Assembly (NCBI GenBank): GCA_039920165.1
Contig: JBDSEG010000340.1
Location: 1-51,766 of the forward strand
DNA: 51,766 nt
Source of the DNA: JBDSEG01 sp039920165
GTDB taxonomy: Bacteria; Pseudomonadota; Gammaproteobacteria; Burkholderiales; Burkholderiaceae_C
Direction: 5' to 3'
The translations under genes and the position numbers were made by a program. Of this stretch, positions 32,288-42,453 are shown in pieces. Numbering within the stretch: position 1 is the stretch's first letter; the number at the start of each line of letters is the position of its first letter. The notes under the pieces are model-generated. The model saw only the letters and a list, made by a program, of their open reading frames with translations, did no database searches and was not told the origin of the DNA.

Positions 32288-35200
32288 ATGTCCGCGCCGG
32301 AGTTGCTGCGCCGGGTGCCGGAGGCCCCAGCGTCGCTGACAGACATCCTCGACCCTGAACAGGGCAGTCTAGAACCGCCGATACGTTCCGAAATCTTCGG
32401 CGCCGAGCGCTTTGCACAGCACGGGCGAAGTCTCGGTGAAACGCACCGGGCAATGGTCCGCTGGCGCCGCTGGGAGACCTTCTTTCCGCGCCTGAAGGAG
32501 AATATCCGGATCCTGCGCGGCGCGCACCGCTTTATCGGCCAGCAGGCGAGCACGGGCTACGAGGTGAGCCCGGCGGCTGAATGGCTGCTCGACAATTTCC
32601 ACCTGATCGAAGCCCAGCTCAAAGAGGTTCACGAGGGCCTGCCCCGGCGCTATTTTCGCGATCTGCCGGTGCTGCAGGACCCGCCGCTCTCCGGGTTGCC
32701 GCGGGTCTATGGCGTGGCTTGGGCCTTCGTCGCCCACACCGACGGCGCATTCGACGAGCACCTGCTGATCCATTTTCTGCGCGCCTACCAGGAGACCCGC
32801 GCCCTCACGCTGGGCGAACTGTGGGCGCTACCCACCACCTTGCGCGTGGTGCTGATCGAGAATCTGCGCCGGCTCGCGGAACGGGTGGCGGCCAACAAGG
32901 CGGCACGCGAACTTGCCAACCTGTGCTGCGACCGGATCGATGCCTGTACGCCCGAGGCGCTCGACGCGATCCTCGCGATCCTGAACCGGCGCGGCGTCGG
33001 CTTGGTATTCCTGGGCCAGTTCGCGCAGCGGGTGTACGAACACCGCTCGAGCAGCAGCCCGGAGATCCTCGACTGGCTCGGGAATTCGGTGCCCGACCTC
33101 GCCGCGATGCAAAGCCAGTTGCCGGTTGACCAGGCGGCCGACAACCTGTCGGTGAGCAATGCAATCTCGTCGCTGCGTAGCATCGGCGACGCCGACTGGG
33201 TCGGTCTCGTCGGCGAGACCAGCGGACTGATGCGGTTGATGATGAGCGCGCCGACTTTCGCCGCCGAACGCGACGATACCCGCGACGACACCCTGCACGC
33301 GATCGAGCGCCTGGCCCGGCGCAGCCGGCGCGGCGAAATCGAGGTCGCGCAGACGCTGCTTGAACTGATGCGCGCCGGCGCGCAGGCGCCGGATGACTCG
33401 CATGTCGCGAGCGAAGGCGATGCCGCCGCACCGGACGGACTCGCCAGCACGGTGCCGAGTTACTGGCTGCGCGGGCGGGGGCGCGCGACCCTGCTGCGCG
33501 CCATCGGTGTTCCCACGCGCAGCGGCATTGCCTGGCGCGAACTCGGCCGCCGCAGCGTCCTGCCCGGCTATCTCGGAGCGCTGGCGATCGCGACCCTCGC
33601 GCTCGTGAGCTGGATGCTGGTTCGCCACAGCGACGCCCTGCCGAGCGACGGCGCGCCGCTGTGGCTCGCCATGCTGGCGGGAACGCTGATGCTGTTTCCG
33701 GCCTCCGAAATGGTGGTGGCCGTCATCAACCGGCTGATCAGCGAATCGACCCGACCGACGCGGCTGCCACGGCTTGCTCTGGCGCAGGGAATCGGCCCCG
33801 AGCAGCGCGTGATGGTCGTGATCCCGGCCCTGCTGGTCAGCGCCGACGCCGCGCATGAACTCGCGCACCGGTTGGAGCAGCACTACCTCGCCAATCCGCA
33901 GCGCCATGCGCAGTTCTCGCTGCTGACCGACTATGCCGATGCGCCGGCCGAACAGTTGCCGGCCGACGCCGTGCTGCTGCAGGCGGCGCGCGCTGCGGTC
34001 GAGGCGCTGAACAGGCGCCACCCGGCGCTGACCGGCGACCCGACGCGCTTTTTGCTACTGCACCGCGAGCGGCGTTTTTCGGAGAGTGAACAGCGCTGGA
34101 TCGGCTGGGAGCGCAAGCGCGGCAAACTCGAGCAGCTGATCGCCACGCTGGCCGAGCCAGCGAGCGCAAACCCCTTCATCGATCTCGGCGAGCTGTCTCG
34201 TGTTGCACCGGAGACGCCCTACGTCGTGACTCTGGACAGCGATACCCAGTTGCCGCCGGGCCGGCTGGCCGAACTGGTGGGTGTCGCCGCGCACCCGCAC
34301 AACCAGCCCCGGCTCGACCCGACCGGCAGGCGCGTCGTCGGCGGCTACGCGATTCTGCAGCCAAAGGTCGTGACGCCACTGCCAGCCCCGGACCGGGCGA
34401 CGCTATACCACTGGCTGTTCGCGGGCCAGTGCGGTATCGACCCGTACAGCGCGGCGACCTCGGAGCTGTACCAGGATCTGTTTCGCGAAGGCAGTTTCAC
34501 CGGCAAGGGCCTGCTCGACGTGCGCACCCTGCACGCGGTGCTCGGCGGGCGACTGCCCGAAGGCCAGGTGCTGAGCCACGACCTGCTAGAAGGCTCGATC
34601 GCGCGCTGTGCCGCACTGACCGACGTGATGGTGATCGAAGACGCGCCGTTCCACGCCGATGTCGCGGCGTCTCGGGTGCATCGCTGGACCCGCGGCGACT
34701 GGCAGCTGCTGCCGCTGCTCGCGCATCCGAAGCGCTTCGACCTGCGCGCCATCAACCGCTGGAAGATGATCGACAACCTGCGTCGATCGCTGGTCGCGCC
34801 GATGTCGCTCGGCACGCTGGCGCTGGCGCTCGGAACCTCGGTGCTGTCGCCCTGGGCCGCGCTGGCGCTCGTGCTGGGGGCGCTGTGCGCCGGGCCGCTG
34901 TTGGGCGCTGTCGCCGGCCTCGCACCGAGCCGCGACGAGATCGCCCTGCGTCACTTCTACCGCGGTGCGCTGGCCGAAGTCCTGCGCGCCGTCTGTACCG
35001 GCTTGTGGGGCGTGGCGCAGTTGCTCCAGCAGTCGCTGCAGAACGTCGATGCGATCGCCCGCGCGCTGTACCGCACATTCGTCAGCCGGCGCCACCTGCT
35101 CGAATGGACGACTGCCGCCAGCGCCGAGGCGGCCGCGTCGAACCAAGTTGCCGCGGTCGTTCGCAAGCACTGGACGGTCCCCGTCGCCGCGCTCGTGCTG

Positions 35201-38200
35201 GGTGCAGCCTTGCTCGCGGCGGCCGGTCCGCAGCCCGCCCTCGCGCTCGCGCTGTGCCTGCTCTGGGGCGGCTCACCCTTGCTCATCTGGTGGGTCAGCC
35301 AGCCGCGCCGGGGGCGGTCCGACGCCCCCCTGTCCGCGCGCGACCGCGGTTACCTCGAAGGCGTTGCGCGTGATACCTGGCGGCTCTTTGAACGCTGCGT
35401 CGGCGCGGACGACCACCACCTGCCGCCGGACAACCTGCAGATCGTTCCGCACCCGATGCTCGCGCGCCGGACCTCGCCGACCAACATCGGCCTATACCTG
35501 CTGGCTACGGCGTGCGCGCGCCAGTTCGGCTTCATCGGCAACCACGAGATGCTGGATCGTATCGAGGCGACGCTGGCCACGCTCGGCCGGCTCCAGCGCC
35601 ACCGCGGCCACTTCCTGAACTGGTACGACACCGCGACGGCGCAGCCCCTGCTGCCGCTTTACGTCTCGACCGTCGACAGCGGCAATCTGGCCGGCCATCT
35701 GCTGGCGCTCGCGCAGGCCTGCCTCGAGCGCGCGCGCGCGCCGCAGGACGACCTCGCGCTGCGGCGCGCGCTCGCCAGTTCGGCGCAGCGGCTTGGCCCG
35801 CTGCTGCCGGCGCTGCACGCGTTGTCGCCCGATCACTCGAAGACCGATGCGCTGGTGCGGCTGATGTCGCTGCGCGATCCGCTCGCGCTCGCTCGCGGGT
35901 CGCCGCACGAATTCGAAATGCTGATGCGCGATGCCGAAGAGGAACTCGCGGCGCAACTGCCGTCGCATGACAGCGCCTCGGCCGCGCGCACCACCCACGA
36001 CAAGCTTGCCTGGCGCCTGGCCGACCATCTGGCGACCTTGCGCTCAGCGCAACGCGACGTGCTCGCCGACTGCGCGGACGACGCCTCGGTGCAGTCCGCC
36101 GCCCAAGCGCTGCGCGAGCGGCTGCGCACGGTCGCGTGGCGCTGCCAGGCCATCGCCTGGGAGGCCGACTTCCGCTTCCTCTACCACTCGAAGCGGCAGC
36201 TCTTCCACATCGGGCTGCGCGTTCACGAACAGCAGCTCGACGCGAGCTTCTACGACCTGCTGGCGTCGGAATCGCGCCTCACGAGCCTGCTCGCGATCGC
36301 GCGCGGCGACGTTCCGACCAGCCACTGGACGGCACTCGGCCGACCGTTCTACGCGGTCGGCGCGCACGCGGCGCTGCGCTCGTGGTCGGGCTCCATGTTC
36401 GAGTACCTGATGCCCACCCTCGTCATCAAGGAGCCGCGCGGCAGCGTGCTGCGCGATGCGTGCGAGGCGGCCGTCACCGAGCAGATGGCCTTCGGGCAGT
36501 TGCGCGATGTTCCCTGGGGCATCTCCGAGTCGGCCTATGCCGCGAGCGACCACACCCTCGCCTACCAGTACGCGCCGCAAGGCGTGCCGCGCCTCGCGTT
36601 ACGCCGCACGCCGGCCGACGAACTGGTCGTGGCCCCGTATGCGGCGGTGCTGGCGAGCCTGGTCGCGCCGCAGGCCACGGTCGACAACCTGCGCCGGCTC
36701 GACCGCCTGTCGGCGCGCGGGCGCTACGGCTTCATCGAAGCGCTCGACTACACGCCTGCGCGCCAGACTGGCGCCGAGCCGTTCACTCGGGTCGAGACTT
36801 TCATGGCGCACCACCAGGGCATGAGCCTGGTCGCCTTCGCCAACCTGCTGCTCGATGGCGCGGCGCAGCGTTGGGGCATGGCCGATCCGCACCTCGAATC
36901 GGTGAGTTCGCTGCTGCACGAACGGATTCCGCGCGAGGTTTCGGTGCTGCACGCACCGCCGCTCGCGCCTCCGGCCCTGAACCTGCAGCGGCGCAGCGGC
37001 GGACTGGTGCGCGAGATCGTTCCCGGCCTGGCGGCCGTGCTGCCGACCCACCTCCTGAGCAACGGCCGCTATACGGTCTCGCTGCGGCCGAACGGCGCCG
37101 GCTGGAGCCGACTCGGCCGCACCGGGCTCACGCGCTGGCGTGACGATGCGCTGCGCGACCAGCATGGCAGCTTCTTCCACTTGCGATGGGACCGCCAGCC
37201 GCGACCGATGTCGCTGACCCAGCATCCGGCGCCCGATCCGGCGGCCGACTACCGCAGCGAGTTCCACGCCGACCGGGTCTGCTTCGACGCGCGCTGGTCC
37301 GAGGTCGCGGCGCACACGACGGTGTGGGTCAGCCCCGAGGACGATATCGAATTCCGTCGCATCGAATTGCGCAACCTCTCCGATCGCAGCATCGACTTCG
37401 AGCTGATGTCGGCGTTCGAGGTCACGCTGTCGGACGATCGCGCCGACGAAGCGCACCCGGCGTTCGCGAACCTTTTCATCCGCGCGCAGTGGCTCGCCAC
37501 GTCGCTGCCCGATGCGCACCCCGCCCTGCTTTACGAACGCAAGCCCCGCCTGCATGGCGAACCCGGCATGCACATGGCGCATTTCGTGGTGGCCGACGAC
37601 CCGCACGCGATCAGCGTTTCGGCGCAGACCGACCGGCTGCGCTGGCTCGGCCGCAACCACGAGAGCGGACATCCCCAGGCCCTGCTGGGCGCACCGCTGC
37701 GCTCGAACGCGAACCTGGAGACGCTCGATACCGGGCTCGATCCGATGTGCGTGCTGGGCGTGCGAACCCGGCTCGCCGCAGGCGCGAAGATCCGCCTGAC
37801 CTTCTGCACCGCGGCCTCGGCCAACCCGGCCACGCTGCATGCGGTGGTCGACAAATACCGGCAGTCGAACCACATCGAACGCGCCTCGCTGATGTCGGCC
37901 ACGCTCGCCGGCATCCGGCGCCGCGAACTGCGCCTGACGCCGGAAAACGTGGAGACGGTGCAGACGCTTACCAGCGCGCTGGTGCAATGCCTGACACGCC
38001 CGGCGGGCAAGGGGCGCGACATCGCCGAGTCGACCGCGGCGCCGGTGTGCGACCGCCAGTTGCTGTGGCGGCACGGCATCTCCGGCGACAAGCCGATCGT
38101 GCTGGCATCGGCAGGCATGCCGCAGGGTCTCGGGCTTCTGCGCTCGCTGGCGCAGGCGCTGCGGGTGTGGAGCTTCAGCGGCCTCGCCTGCGACCTGGTG

Positions 38201-41008
38201 GTGGTGAATGCCGAGCCCGCGTCGTATCTCATGCCGCTGCAGCGCGAGATCGGTGCGCTGCGCGAACGCCATGTGGCCGAGGCGAATGCGCAGGAGAACG
38301 GCTCGGTCGCCGGCTTCTTCCTGTTGCGCGCCGACGAGGTCGGCCCCGACGAGCTGTCGACCCTGCGCACGCTCGCGCGCGTGCGGCTGCAGGCCGACGG
38401 CCGGCCGCTCGCCCACCATGTCCAGGAGTGGCGCGAAGAGCATGAGGCGGCGCTCGAGGAGCGCACCTCGATCGCGCAGGATGCGGTCGCCACTCTGCCG
38501 GCGGTGGGCAGCACCCCGCGCGTTCCGCTCGGCGAGTTTTCGAGTCGCACCGGCGAATTCCGCTTCGACGTGAGCGCCTTCCAGCGTCCGCGCCGACCGT
38601 GGGTCAACGTGCTCGCCAATCCCGATTTCGGCGCGCAGATCTCGGAAGCCGGTGGCGGCTATACCTGGGCTTTGAACAGCCGCTTGAACCAGCTCACGCC
38701 GTGGTCGAACGACCCCGTGGGCGACCCCCCGGGCGAGTGGTTTCTGATCGAGGACCTGCGCAGCGGGCAGAGCTGGAGCGTGGCGCCGTCGGCCTGGGGC
38801 GATGCGAGTGCCGGCTATGCGGTGGCGCACGGCCAGGGCTATAGCGTGATCACGCATCGGCGCGGCGATCTCGATATCTCGACCAGTTGGTGCGTCGACC
38901 CGCAGACCAGCGTCAAGCAGGTGCGAGTGCGCGTCATCAACCGCGGCCAGCGCACCCAGCGCCTGCGCATTGCCGGCATCGCCGAGTGGGTGATGGGGGC
39001 GAACCGGGTCGACCGGTTGAGTGTTCATACGGCGAGCCACACGCAGCGCCTGCCAGCATCCGGCGCTGCGGGCACCACTGCTCGCGAGCGGCGCCTGACC
39101 GCACTGCTGTGCACGCAGCGTGATCGCGCCGCGGGATTCGGCGAAGGCACGGCCTTTTTCGGCGTCGTCGGCGATGCGGGCGAAATCGACGACTGGACCT
39201 GCGACCGGCGCGAATGTTTCGACGCGCGCGGCCGGCTCGTCCTGCCCGAACAGTACGGCCGGCGCAGCGGCCTCGGCCTGGACCCGTGCGCGGCGCTGGC
39301 GAGCCGCATCACGCTGGCCGCCGGAGCGACGATCGAACGCGTCTTCCTGCTCGGCTTCGGCGCCACGCCGCGCGAAGCGGTCGATCTCGCGAGCCGCTGC
39401 GCCGCGCTGCCCGCGGCGCAGCGGCTGGACAGCGTGCGCGCGCAGTGGGACCGCCTGCTCGGCGCGACCACCGTGCGCACGCCCGACCCGCTCTTCGATG
39501 CGCTGGTAAACCGCTGGCTGCTGTACCAGACCCTCGCCTGCCGGATGTGGGCGCGTGCCGGCTTCTACCAGGCCGGCGGCGCCTACGGCTACCGCGACCA
39601 GTTGCAGGATGCGATGGCCCTGGCCTGGGCCGAGCCCGCGCTGCTGCGGCGCCAGATCGTGCTCGGCGCGTCGCGCCAGTTCGCGGCCGGCGACGTGCAG
39701 CACTGGTGGCATGCCCCCACCGGCGCCGGCGTGCGGACCCACTTCTCGGACGACCTGCTGTGGCTGCCCTATGCCTGCGCCCACTATGTGCGCAGCACCG
39801 GCGATGCCTCGGTGCTGGAAGACGAGGTGCCGTTTCTCGAAGGCATGGAAATCCCGGCGGGCGCCGAGGATGCGTACTACGTGCCCAGCGTCAGCGAGCT
39901 GTCGGCCAGCGTGTACGAGCACGCCGCGCGCGCGATCGACCGCAGCCTGCGCGTGGGTGTGCATGGCCTGCCGCTGATGGGCACGGGCGACTGGAACGAC
40001 GGCATGAACCGGGTCGGCCACGAAGGTCGCGGCGAGTCGGTCTGGCTGGCCTGGTTTCTGTGCGACGTGGTGGCAAGATTTCTGCCGCATGCCCAGCAGC
40101 GCGGTGACGACGATCGCGCGCAGCGCTGGCTCGATGCGTCGATCGGCTGGAAGAGCGCGCTCAACCGGGAGGCGTGGGACGGCCAGTGGTACAAGCGCGC
40201 CTTCTTCGACGACGGGTCGCCGCTCGGCTCCCACGAAGCGCCCGAATGCCGCATCGACCTGATCGCGCAGGCCTGGGCGGTGCTTTCTCAGGCCGCGCCG
40301 CCGGCCAATCAGCGCATGGCGCTGGCAGCGATCGAGCAGCATCTGGTCGACGCCGAGCACGGCCTGGTGCGCCTGCTGGAGCCGCCGCTGCAAAACGCCG
40401 AGCCGAGCGCCGGCTATATCCAGGCCTATCCCCCCGGCGTGCGCGAAAACGGTGGCCAATATTCGCACGCTGCGGTCTGGGCGCTGATGGCGCAGGCACG
40501 CGCCGGCCACGCCGATACCGCCTACCGCTATTTCACCTTTCTCAGCCCGGCGCATCGATCGCGCCACCCCGTGCACGGGGCGGCATATTCGATCGAGCCG
40601 TATGTCATGGCCGGCGATGTCTACAGCGCCGAGCCGTATGCCGGTCGCGGCGGCTGGAGTTGGTACACCGGCTCGGCGGGCTGGTTGCACCGGGCGGCGA
40701 TCGAATCCATGTTCGGCCTCGATATCGAGGGGGGCGATACGCTGCGGTTCACGCCCCGCCTGCCTTCGCACTGGCCGTCGGCCGAGATGACGCTGCGCCG
40801 CGAAGGCCGCGCCATGCGTTTCTTTTTCAGCCGATCGACGAGCCCCGAACTGCGCGAGCTGCTCGATTTCGGCAAGGCACAGATGCTGGCGCATGGGGAG
40901 CCCGTGCGCTGGAGCGATTACAGCGACGATCGCAGCTTCGTCATCGTGCTCGAGGCAGCGGCCGGTGCGGTTGCCCCAGCGGCGCTGCTCGCTAATGCTT
41001 CGCCGTGA
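32288..41008 (+). CDS. Cyclic beta-1,2-glucan synthase (GT84-glycoamylase-GH94)
   Basis: A 2906-residue inner-membrane polymerase related to NdvB/ChvB. After an N-terminal cytoplasmic region come membrane helices at about 415-475, then a glycosyltransferase-84 domain with DSD (Asp650-Ser-Asp652 in TLDSDTQLPPG) and the R-x-x-R-W type motif RVHRW (796-800). More helices lie at about 840-880 and 960-1005, then a glycoamylase-like domain (PTNIGLYLLATACARQ onward). Two carbohydrate-binding/GH94 modules follow, ending with the phosphorylase active-site block GDWNDGMNRVGHEGRGES (Asp2568-Asp2571). The product is a periplasmic cyclic glucan used in osmoadaptation and host or surface interaction. It is flanked by stress genes; no exporter (ndvA) is visible. 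Confidence 0.95.
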   Translation: MSAPELLRRVPEAPASLTDILDPEQGSLEPPIRSEIFGAERFAQHGRSLGETHRAMVRWRRWETFFPRLKENIRILRGAHRFIGQQASTGYEVSPAAEWLLDNFHLIEAQLKEVHEGLPRRYFRDLPVLQDPPLSGLPRVYGVAWAFVAHTDGAFDEHLLIHFLRAYQETRALTLGELWALPTTLRVVLIENLRRLAERVAANKAARELANLCCDRIDACTPEALDAILAILNRRGVGLVFLGQFAQRVYEHRSSSSPEILDWLGNSVPDLAAMQSQLPVDQAADNLSVSNAISSLRSIGDADWVGLVGETSGLMRLMMSAPTFAAERDDTRDDTLHAIERLARRSRRGEIEVAQTLLELMRAGAQAPDDSHVASEGDAAAPDGLASTVPSYWLRGRGRATLLRAIGVPTRSGIAWRELGRRSVLPGYLGALAIATLALVSWMLVRHSDALPSDGAPLWLAMLAGTLMLFPASEMVVAVINRLISESTRPTRLPRLALAQGIGPEQRVMVVIPALLVSADAAHELAHRLEQHYLANPQRHAQFSLLTDYADAPAEQLPADAVLLQAARAAVEALNRRHPALTGDPTRFLLLHRERRFSESEQRWIGWERKRGKLEQLIATLAEPASANPFIDLGELSRVAPETPYVVTLDSDTQLPPGRLAELVGVAAHPHNQPRLDPTGRRVVGGYAILQPKVVTPLPAPDRATLYHWLFAGQCGIDPYSAATSELYQDLFREGSFTGKGLLDVRTLHAVLGGRLPEGQVLSHDLLEGSIARCAALTDVMVIEDAPFHADVAASRVHRWTRGDWQLLPLLAHPKRFDLRAINRWKMIDNLRRSLVAPMSLGTLALALGTSVLSPWAALALVLGALCAGPLLGAVAGLAPSRDEIALRHFYRGALAEVLRAVCTGLWGVAQLLQQSLQNVDAIARALYRTFVSRRHLLEWTTAASAEAAASNQVAAVVRKHWTVPVAALVLGAALLAAAGPQPALALALCLLWGGSPLLIWWVSQPRRGRSDAPLSARDRGYLEGVARDTWRLFERCVGADDHHLPPDNLQIVPHPMLARRTSPTNIGLYLLATACARQFGFIGNHEMLDRIEATLATLGRLQRHRGHFLNWYDTATAQPLLPLYVSTVDSGNLAGHLLALAQACLERARAPQDDLALRRALASSAQRLGPLLPALHALSPDHSKTDALVRLMSLRDPLALARGSPHEFEMLMRDAEEELAAQLPSHDSASAARTTHDKLAWRLADHLATLRSAQRDVLADCADDASVQSAAQALRERLRTVAWRCQAIAWEADFRFLYHSKRQLFHIGLRVHEQQLDASFYDLLASESRLTSLLAIARGDVPTSHWTALGRPFYAVGAHAALRSWSGSMFEYLMPTLVIKEPRGSVLRDACEAAVTEQMAFGQLRDVPWGISESAYAASDHTLAYQYAPQGVPRLALRRTPADELVVAPYAAVLASLVAPQATVDNLRRLDRLSARGRYGFIEALDYTPARQTGAEPFTRVETFMAHHQGMSLVAFANLLLDGAAQRWGMADPHLESVSSLLHERIPREVSVLHAPPLAPPALNLQRRSGGLVREIVPGLAAVLPTHLLSNGRYTVSLRPNGAGWSRLGRTGLTRWRDDALRDQHGSFFHLRWDRQPRPMSLTQHPAPDPAADYRSEFHADRVCFDARWSEVAAHTTVWVSPEDDIEFRRIELRNLSDRSIDFELMSAFEVTLSDDRADEAHPAFANLFIRAQWLATSLPDAHPALLYERKPRLHGEPGMHMAHFVVADDPHAISVSAQTDRLRWLGRNHESGHPQALLGAPLRSNANLETLDTGLDPMCVLGVRTRLAAGAKIRLTFCTAASANPATLHAVVDKYRQSNHIERASLMSATLAGIRRRELRLTPENVETVQTLTSALVQCLTRPAGKGRDIAESTAAPVCDRQLLWRHGISGDKPIVLASAGMPQGLGLLRSLAQALRVWSFSGLACDLVVVNAEPASYLMPLQREIGALRERHVAEANAQENGSVAGFFLLRADEVGPDELSTLRTLARVRLQADGRPLAHHVQEWREEHEAALEERTSIAQDAVATLPAVGSTPRVPLGEFSSRTGEFRFDVSAFQRPRRPWVNVLANPDFGAQISEAGGGYTWALNSRLNQLTPWSNDPVGDPPGEWFLIEDLRSGQSWSVAPSAWGDASAGYAVAHGQGYSVITHRRGDLDISTSWCVDPQTSVKQVRVRVINRGQRTQRLRIAGIAEWVMGANRVDRLSVHTASHTQRLPASGAAGTTARERRLTALLCTQRDRAAGFGEGTAFFGVVGDAGEIDDWTCDRRECFDARGRLVLPEQYGRRSGLGLDPCAALASRITLAAGATIERVFLLGFGATPREAVDLASRCAALPAAQRLDSVRAQWDRLLGATTVRTPDPLFDALVNRWLLYQTLACRMWARAGFYQAGGAYGYRDQLQDAMALAWAEPALLRRQIVLGASRQFAAGDVQHWWHAPTGAGVRTHFSDDLLWLPYACAHYVRSTGDASVLEDEVPFLEGMEIPAGAEDAYYVPSVSELSASVYEHAARAIDRSLRVGVHGLPLMGTGDWNDGMNRVGHEGRGESVWLAWFLCDVVARFLPHAQQRGDDDRAQRWLDASIGWKSALNREAWDGQWYKRAFFDDGSPLGSHEAPECRIDLIAQAWAVLSQAAPPANQRMALAAIEQHLVDAEHGLVRLLEPPLQNAEPSAGYIQAYPPGVRENGGQYSHAAVWALMAQARAGHADTAYRYFTFLSPAHRSRHPVHGAAYSIEPYVMAGDVYSAEPYAGRGGWSWYTGSAGWLHRAAIESMFGLDIEGGDTLRFTPRLPSHWPSAEMTLRREGRAMRFFFSRSTSPELRELLDFGKAQMLAHGEPVRWSDYSDDRSFVIVLEAAAGAVAPAALLANASP

Positions 41009-41029
41009 AGCGGGAGCCGCGCGCGGCAA

Positions 41030-41039
41030 CGTCCTACAG
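41030..41039 (+). promoter_or_regulatory. TCCTAC half-site downstream of glucan synthase
   Basis: CGTCCTACAG, identical in its core to the sites at 29989 and 47272. The expected second half 18 nt later reads CTGATG, only a partial match. A complete bipartite element begins 41 nt further on. Confidence 0.4.
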
Positions 41040-41079
41040 CCCGGCGCGCGCGACGCTGATGTGCTGCGGTCACGCCGCT

Positions 41080-41109
41080 TCCTACAGTGATGCTCGTCCA
41101 ATCCGGACT
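41080..41109 (+). promoter_or_regulatory. Bipartite TCCTAC-N18-CGGAC element
   Basis: TCCTAC (41080-41085) and CGGACT (41104-41109), spacer 18 nt. It ends 22 nt before the proposed start of the ferritin-like gene, close enough to be its promoter. If the gene starts at the upstream ATG 41090, the element would lie inside the coding region, which argues for the start at 41132. Confidence 0.45.
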
Positions 41110-41131
41110 GCCGGCGGATCGAAACATCGCG

Positions 41132-41713
41132 ATGGAGACCGACTTGGCCAACCCGAACAAACCCACCGACAACGTCAAGGCCCTTCCGACAGCCGGACGA
41201 CTGGTGCTGGACGAAGCCGCCATCGACGCGGCGCGCAAGAGCCTGGACCAAGGCGCGATCACGCCGCACTACGGCCCCTGGCGCGACGACATCATCAAGT
41301 TCCTGAACGATTCGCTTGCCACCGAACTGGTCTGCGTGCTGCGCTACAAGCGCCACTACTACACCGCGCAGGGTCTGGACTCCCCTCATATCGCCGACGA
41401 GTTTCTGGTTCACGCGAACGAGGAATCGGGACATGCCGACCGCATCGCGCAGCGCATCGTGCAGCTCGGCGGCGAGCCCGACTTCTCGCCCGATTCGCTG
41501 ACCCAGCGCAGCCATGCCGAATACGACGCATCGGCCGATCTGAAGGACATGATCCGCGCGAACCTGATCGCCGAGCGGGTGGCCATCGAGACCTACAGCC
41601 AGATGATCGATTTGATCGGCGACAAGGATTCGACCACCCGCCGCATGCTCGAGGACATCCTTGCCGACGAGCAGGAGCACGCGGACGAATTGAGCGACTG
41701 GATGCGAGACTGA
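41132..41713 (+). CDS. Ferritin-like/bacterioferritin-type protein
   Basis: A 193-residue four-helix-bundle protein. Diiron-type ligands are visible in LATELVCVLRYKRHYY (Glu), ANEESGHADRIAQRI (E-x-x-H) and LIAERVAIETY with LADEQEHADEL (E-x-x-H). It probably stores or detoxifies iron in the cytoplasm, as in bacterioferritin-like stress proteins. Start ATG 41132 (METDLANPN) is preferred, as upstream GTG 41087/ATG 41090 run through the promoter-like element. A BON lipoprotein gene follows 92 nt later, then a terminator. Confidence 0.88.
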   Translation: METDLANPNKPTDNVKALPTAGRLVLDEAAIDAARKSLDQGAITPHYGPWRDDIIKFLNDSLATELVCVLRYKRHYYTAQGLDSPHIADEFLVHANEESGHADRIAQRIVQLGGEPDFSPDSLTQRSHAEYDASADLKDMIRANLIAERVAIETYSQMIDLIGDKDSTTRRMLEDILADEQEHADELSDWMRD

Positions 41714-41805
41714 TCAGCGCCCCTTTTTCAAGGCCCATGAACGGTGGGGCCGCGTCACCGTTCAATGCAAGCAACGAGTTCGTCACAACCCATAGGAGAT
41801 CCACC

Positions 41806-42120
41806 ATGAAACTGCGTACCGCTCTCGCCGCCACCGTGGCCGCTGCCGCTCTTTTGACCAGTGCCGGCTGCGCCGTGATGCGCGGTCAGGAATCTACCGG
41901 CGCCTATATCGACGATGCCGCCATCACCACCTCGGTCAAGGCTAAGTTCGTCGACAACCCGCGCGTCGATGCCGCCTCGATCAAGGTGGAGACGCTGAAG
42001 GGCGAAGTGATGCTGTCCGGCTTCGCGAAGAACGCCACCGAAAAGTCGAGCGCCGAAGCACTTGCGCGAGACACGAAGGGCGTGAAGAGCGTGAAGAACG
42101 AGATTGCCGTTCGTCCGTGA
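41806..42120 (+). CDS. BON-domain lipoprotein (OsmY-like)
   Basis: A 104-residue lipoprotein with signal peptide and lipobox TSAGC (Cys22). A single BON domain follows: DDAAITTSVKAKFVDNPRVDAASIKVETLKGEVMLSGFAKNATEKSSAEALARDTKGVKSVKNEI, the OsmY/DUF-type phospholipid-binding fold induced by osmotic stress. It is likely anchored in the periplasmic face of the membrane. An AGGAG site lies 7 nt before the ATG. It is followed 36 nt later by a strong terminator. Confidence 0.95.
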   Translation: MKLRTALAATVAAAALLTSAGCAVMRGQESTGAYIDDAAITTSVKAKFVDNPRVDAASIKVETLKGEVMLSGFAKNATEKSSAEALARDTKGVKSVKNEIAVRP

Positions 42121-42156
42121 TCGCAAGCCGCTGCCACAAGCAACGGCACGATGAAG

Positions 42157-42181
42157 AAAAGGCCCCGCGAGGGGCCTTTTC
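42157..42181. terminator. Rho-independent terminator (bidirectional)
   Basis: AAAAGGCCCC-GCGA-GGGGCCTTTT: perfect 10-bp stem (42157-42166, 42171-42180) with A-tract on one side and T-tract on the other. It serves the BON gene on the plus strand and the convergent 84-residue gene on the minus strand. Confidence 0.93.
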
Positions 42182-42198
42182 TTTTGCTTCTCGGCCGT

Positions 42199-42453
42199 TC
42201 AGCCAGACCGCTTGAGTTGCCGATAGGTCCGATCGCTTTCGGTCGAGCGGCTCGTATCCTTCAGCCCGCGTTCGACATCATCATGACCCTGGCGAACCAC
42301 ATCGCTCTGAACCCCGCCGGTCATGCCCATGGCCTCGTCGCGCTCGTGCGGTAGGTCAGCCTTCTGCGGATCGGGCGGGGTCGTGAGGTCGGTCTTAATC
42401 GGCCGGGCCGGAACCTTCGGTTCGGATTCGAGCGAATCGGATCGACGCTTCAA
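42199..42453 (-). CDS. Small hypothetical protein with TTG start
   Basis: An 84-residue basic, proline-rich hydrophilic protein. The central segment ADLPHERDEAMGMTGGV and C-terminal GHDDVERGLKDTSRSTESDRTYRQLK look conserved in style with short Burkholderiales proteins carrying an LPHERDE motif; function unknown. The start is TTG at 42453, backed by GAGGAG 6 nt upstream and by a TTGA overlap with the stop of the preceding gene (42450-42452). No in-frame ATG gives a sensible N-terminus. Confidence 0.78.
   Translation of the reverse strand: MKRRSDSLESEPKVPARPIKTDLTTPPDPQKADLPHERDEAMGMTGGVQSDVVRQGHDDVERGLKDTSRSTESDRTYRQLKRSG

Noticed and set aside
36599..41680. 1693-residue open frame on the minus strand
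   Set aside because: It is antisense to the glucan synthase, whose plus-strand frame carries unmistakable GT84 and GH94 motifs. The antisense protein is Arg/His/Gly-rich with no family motif, typical of shadow frames in GC-rich DNA.
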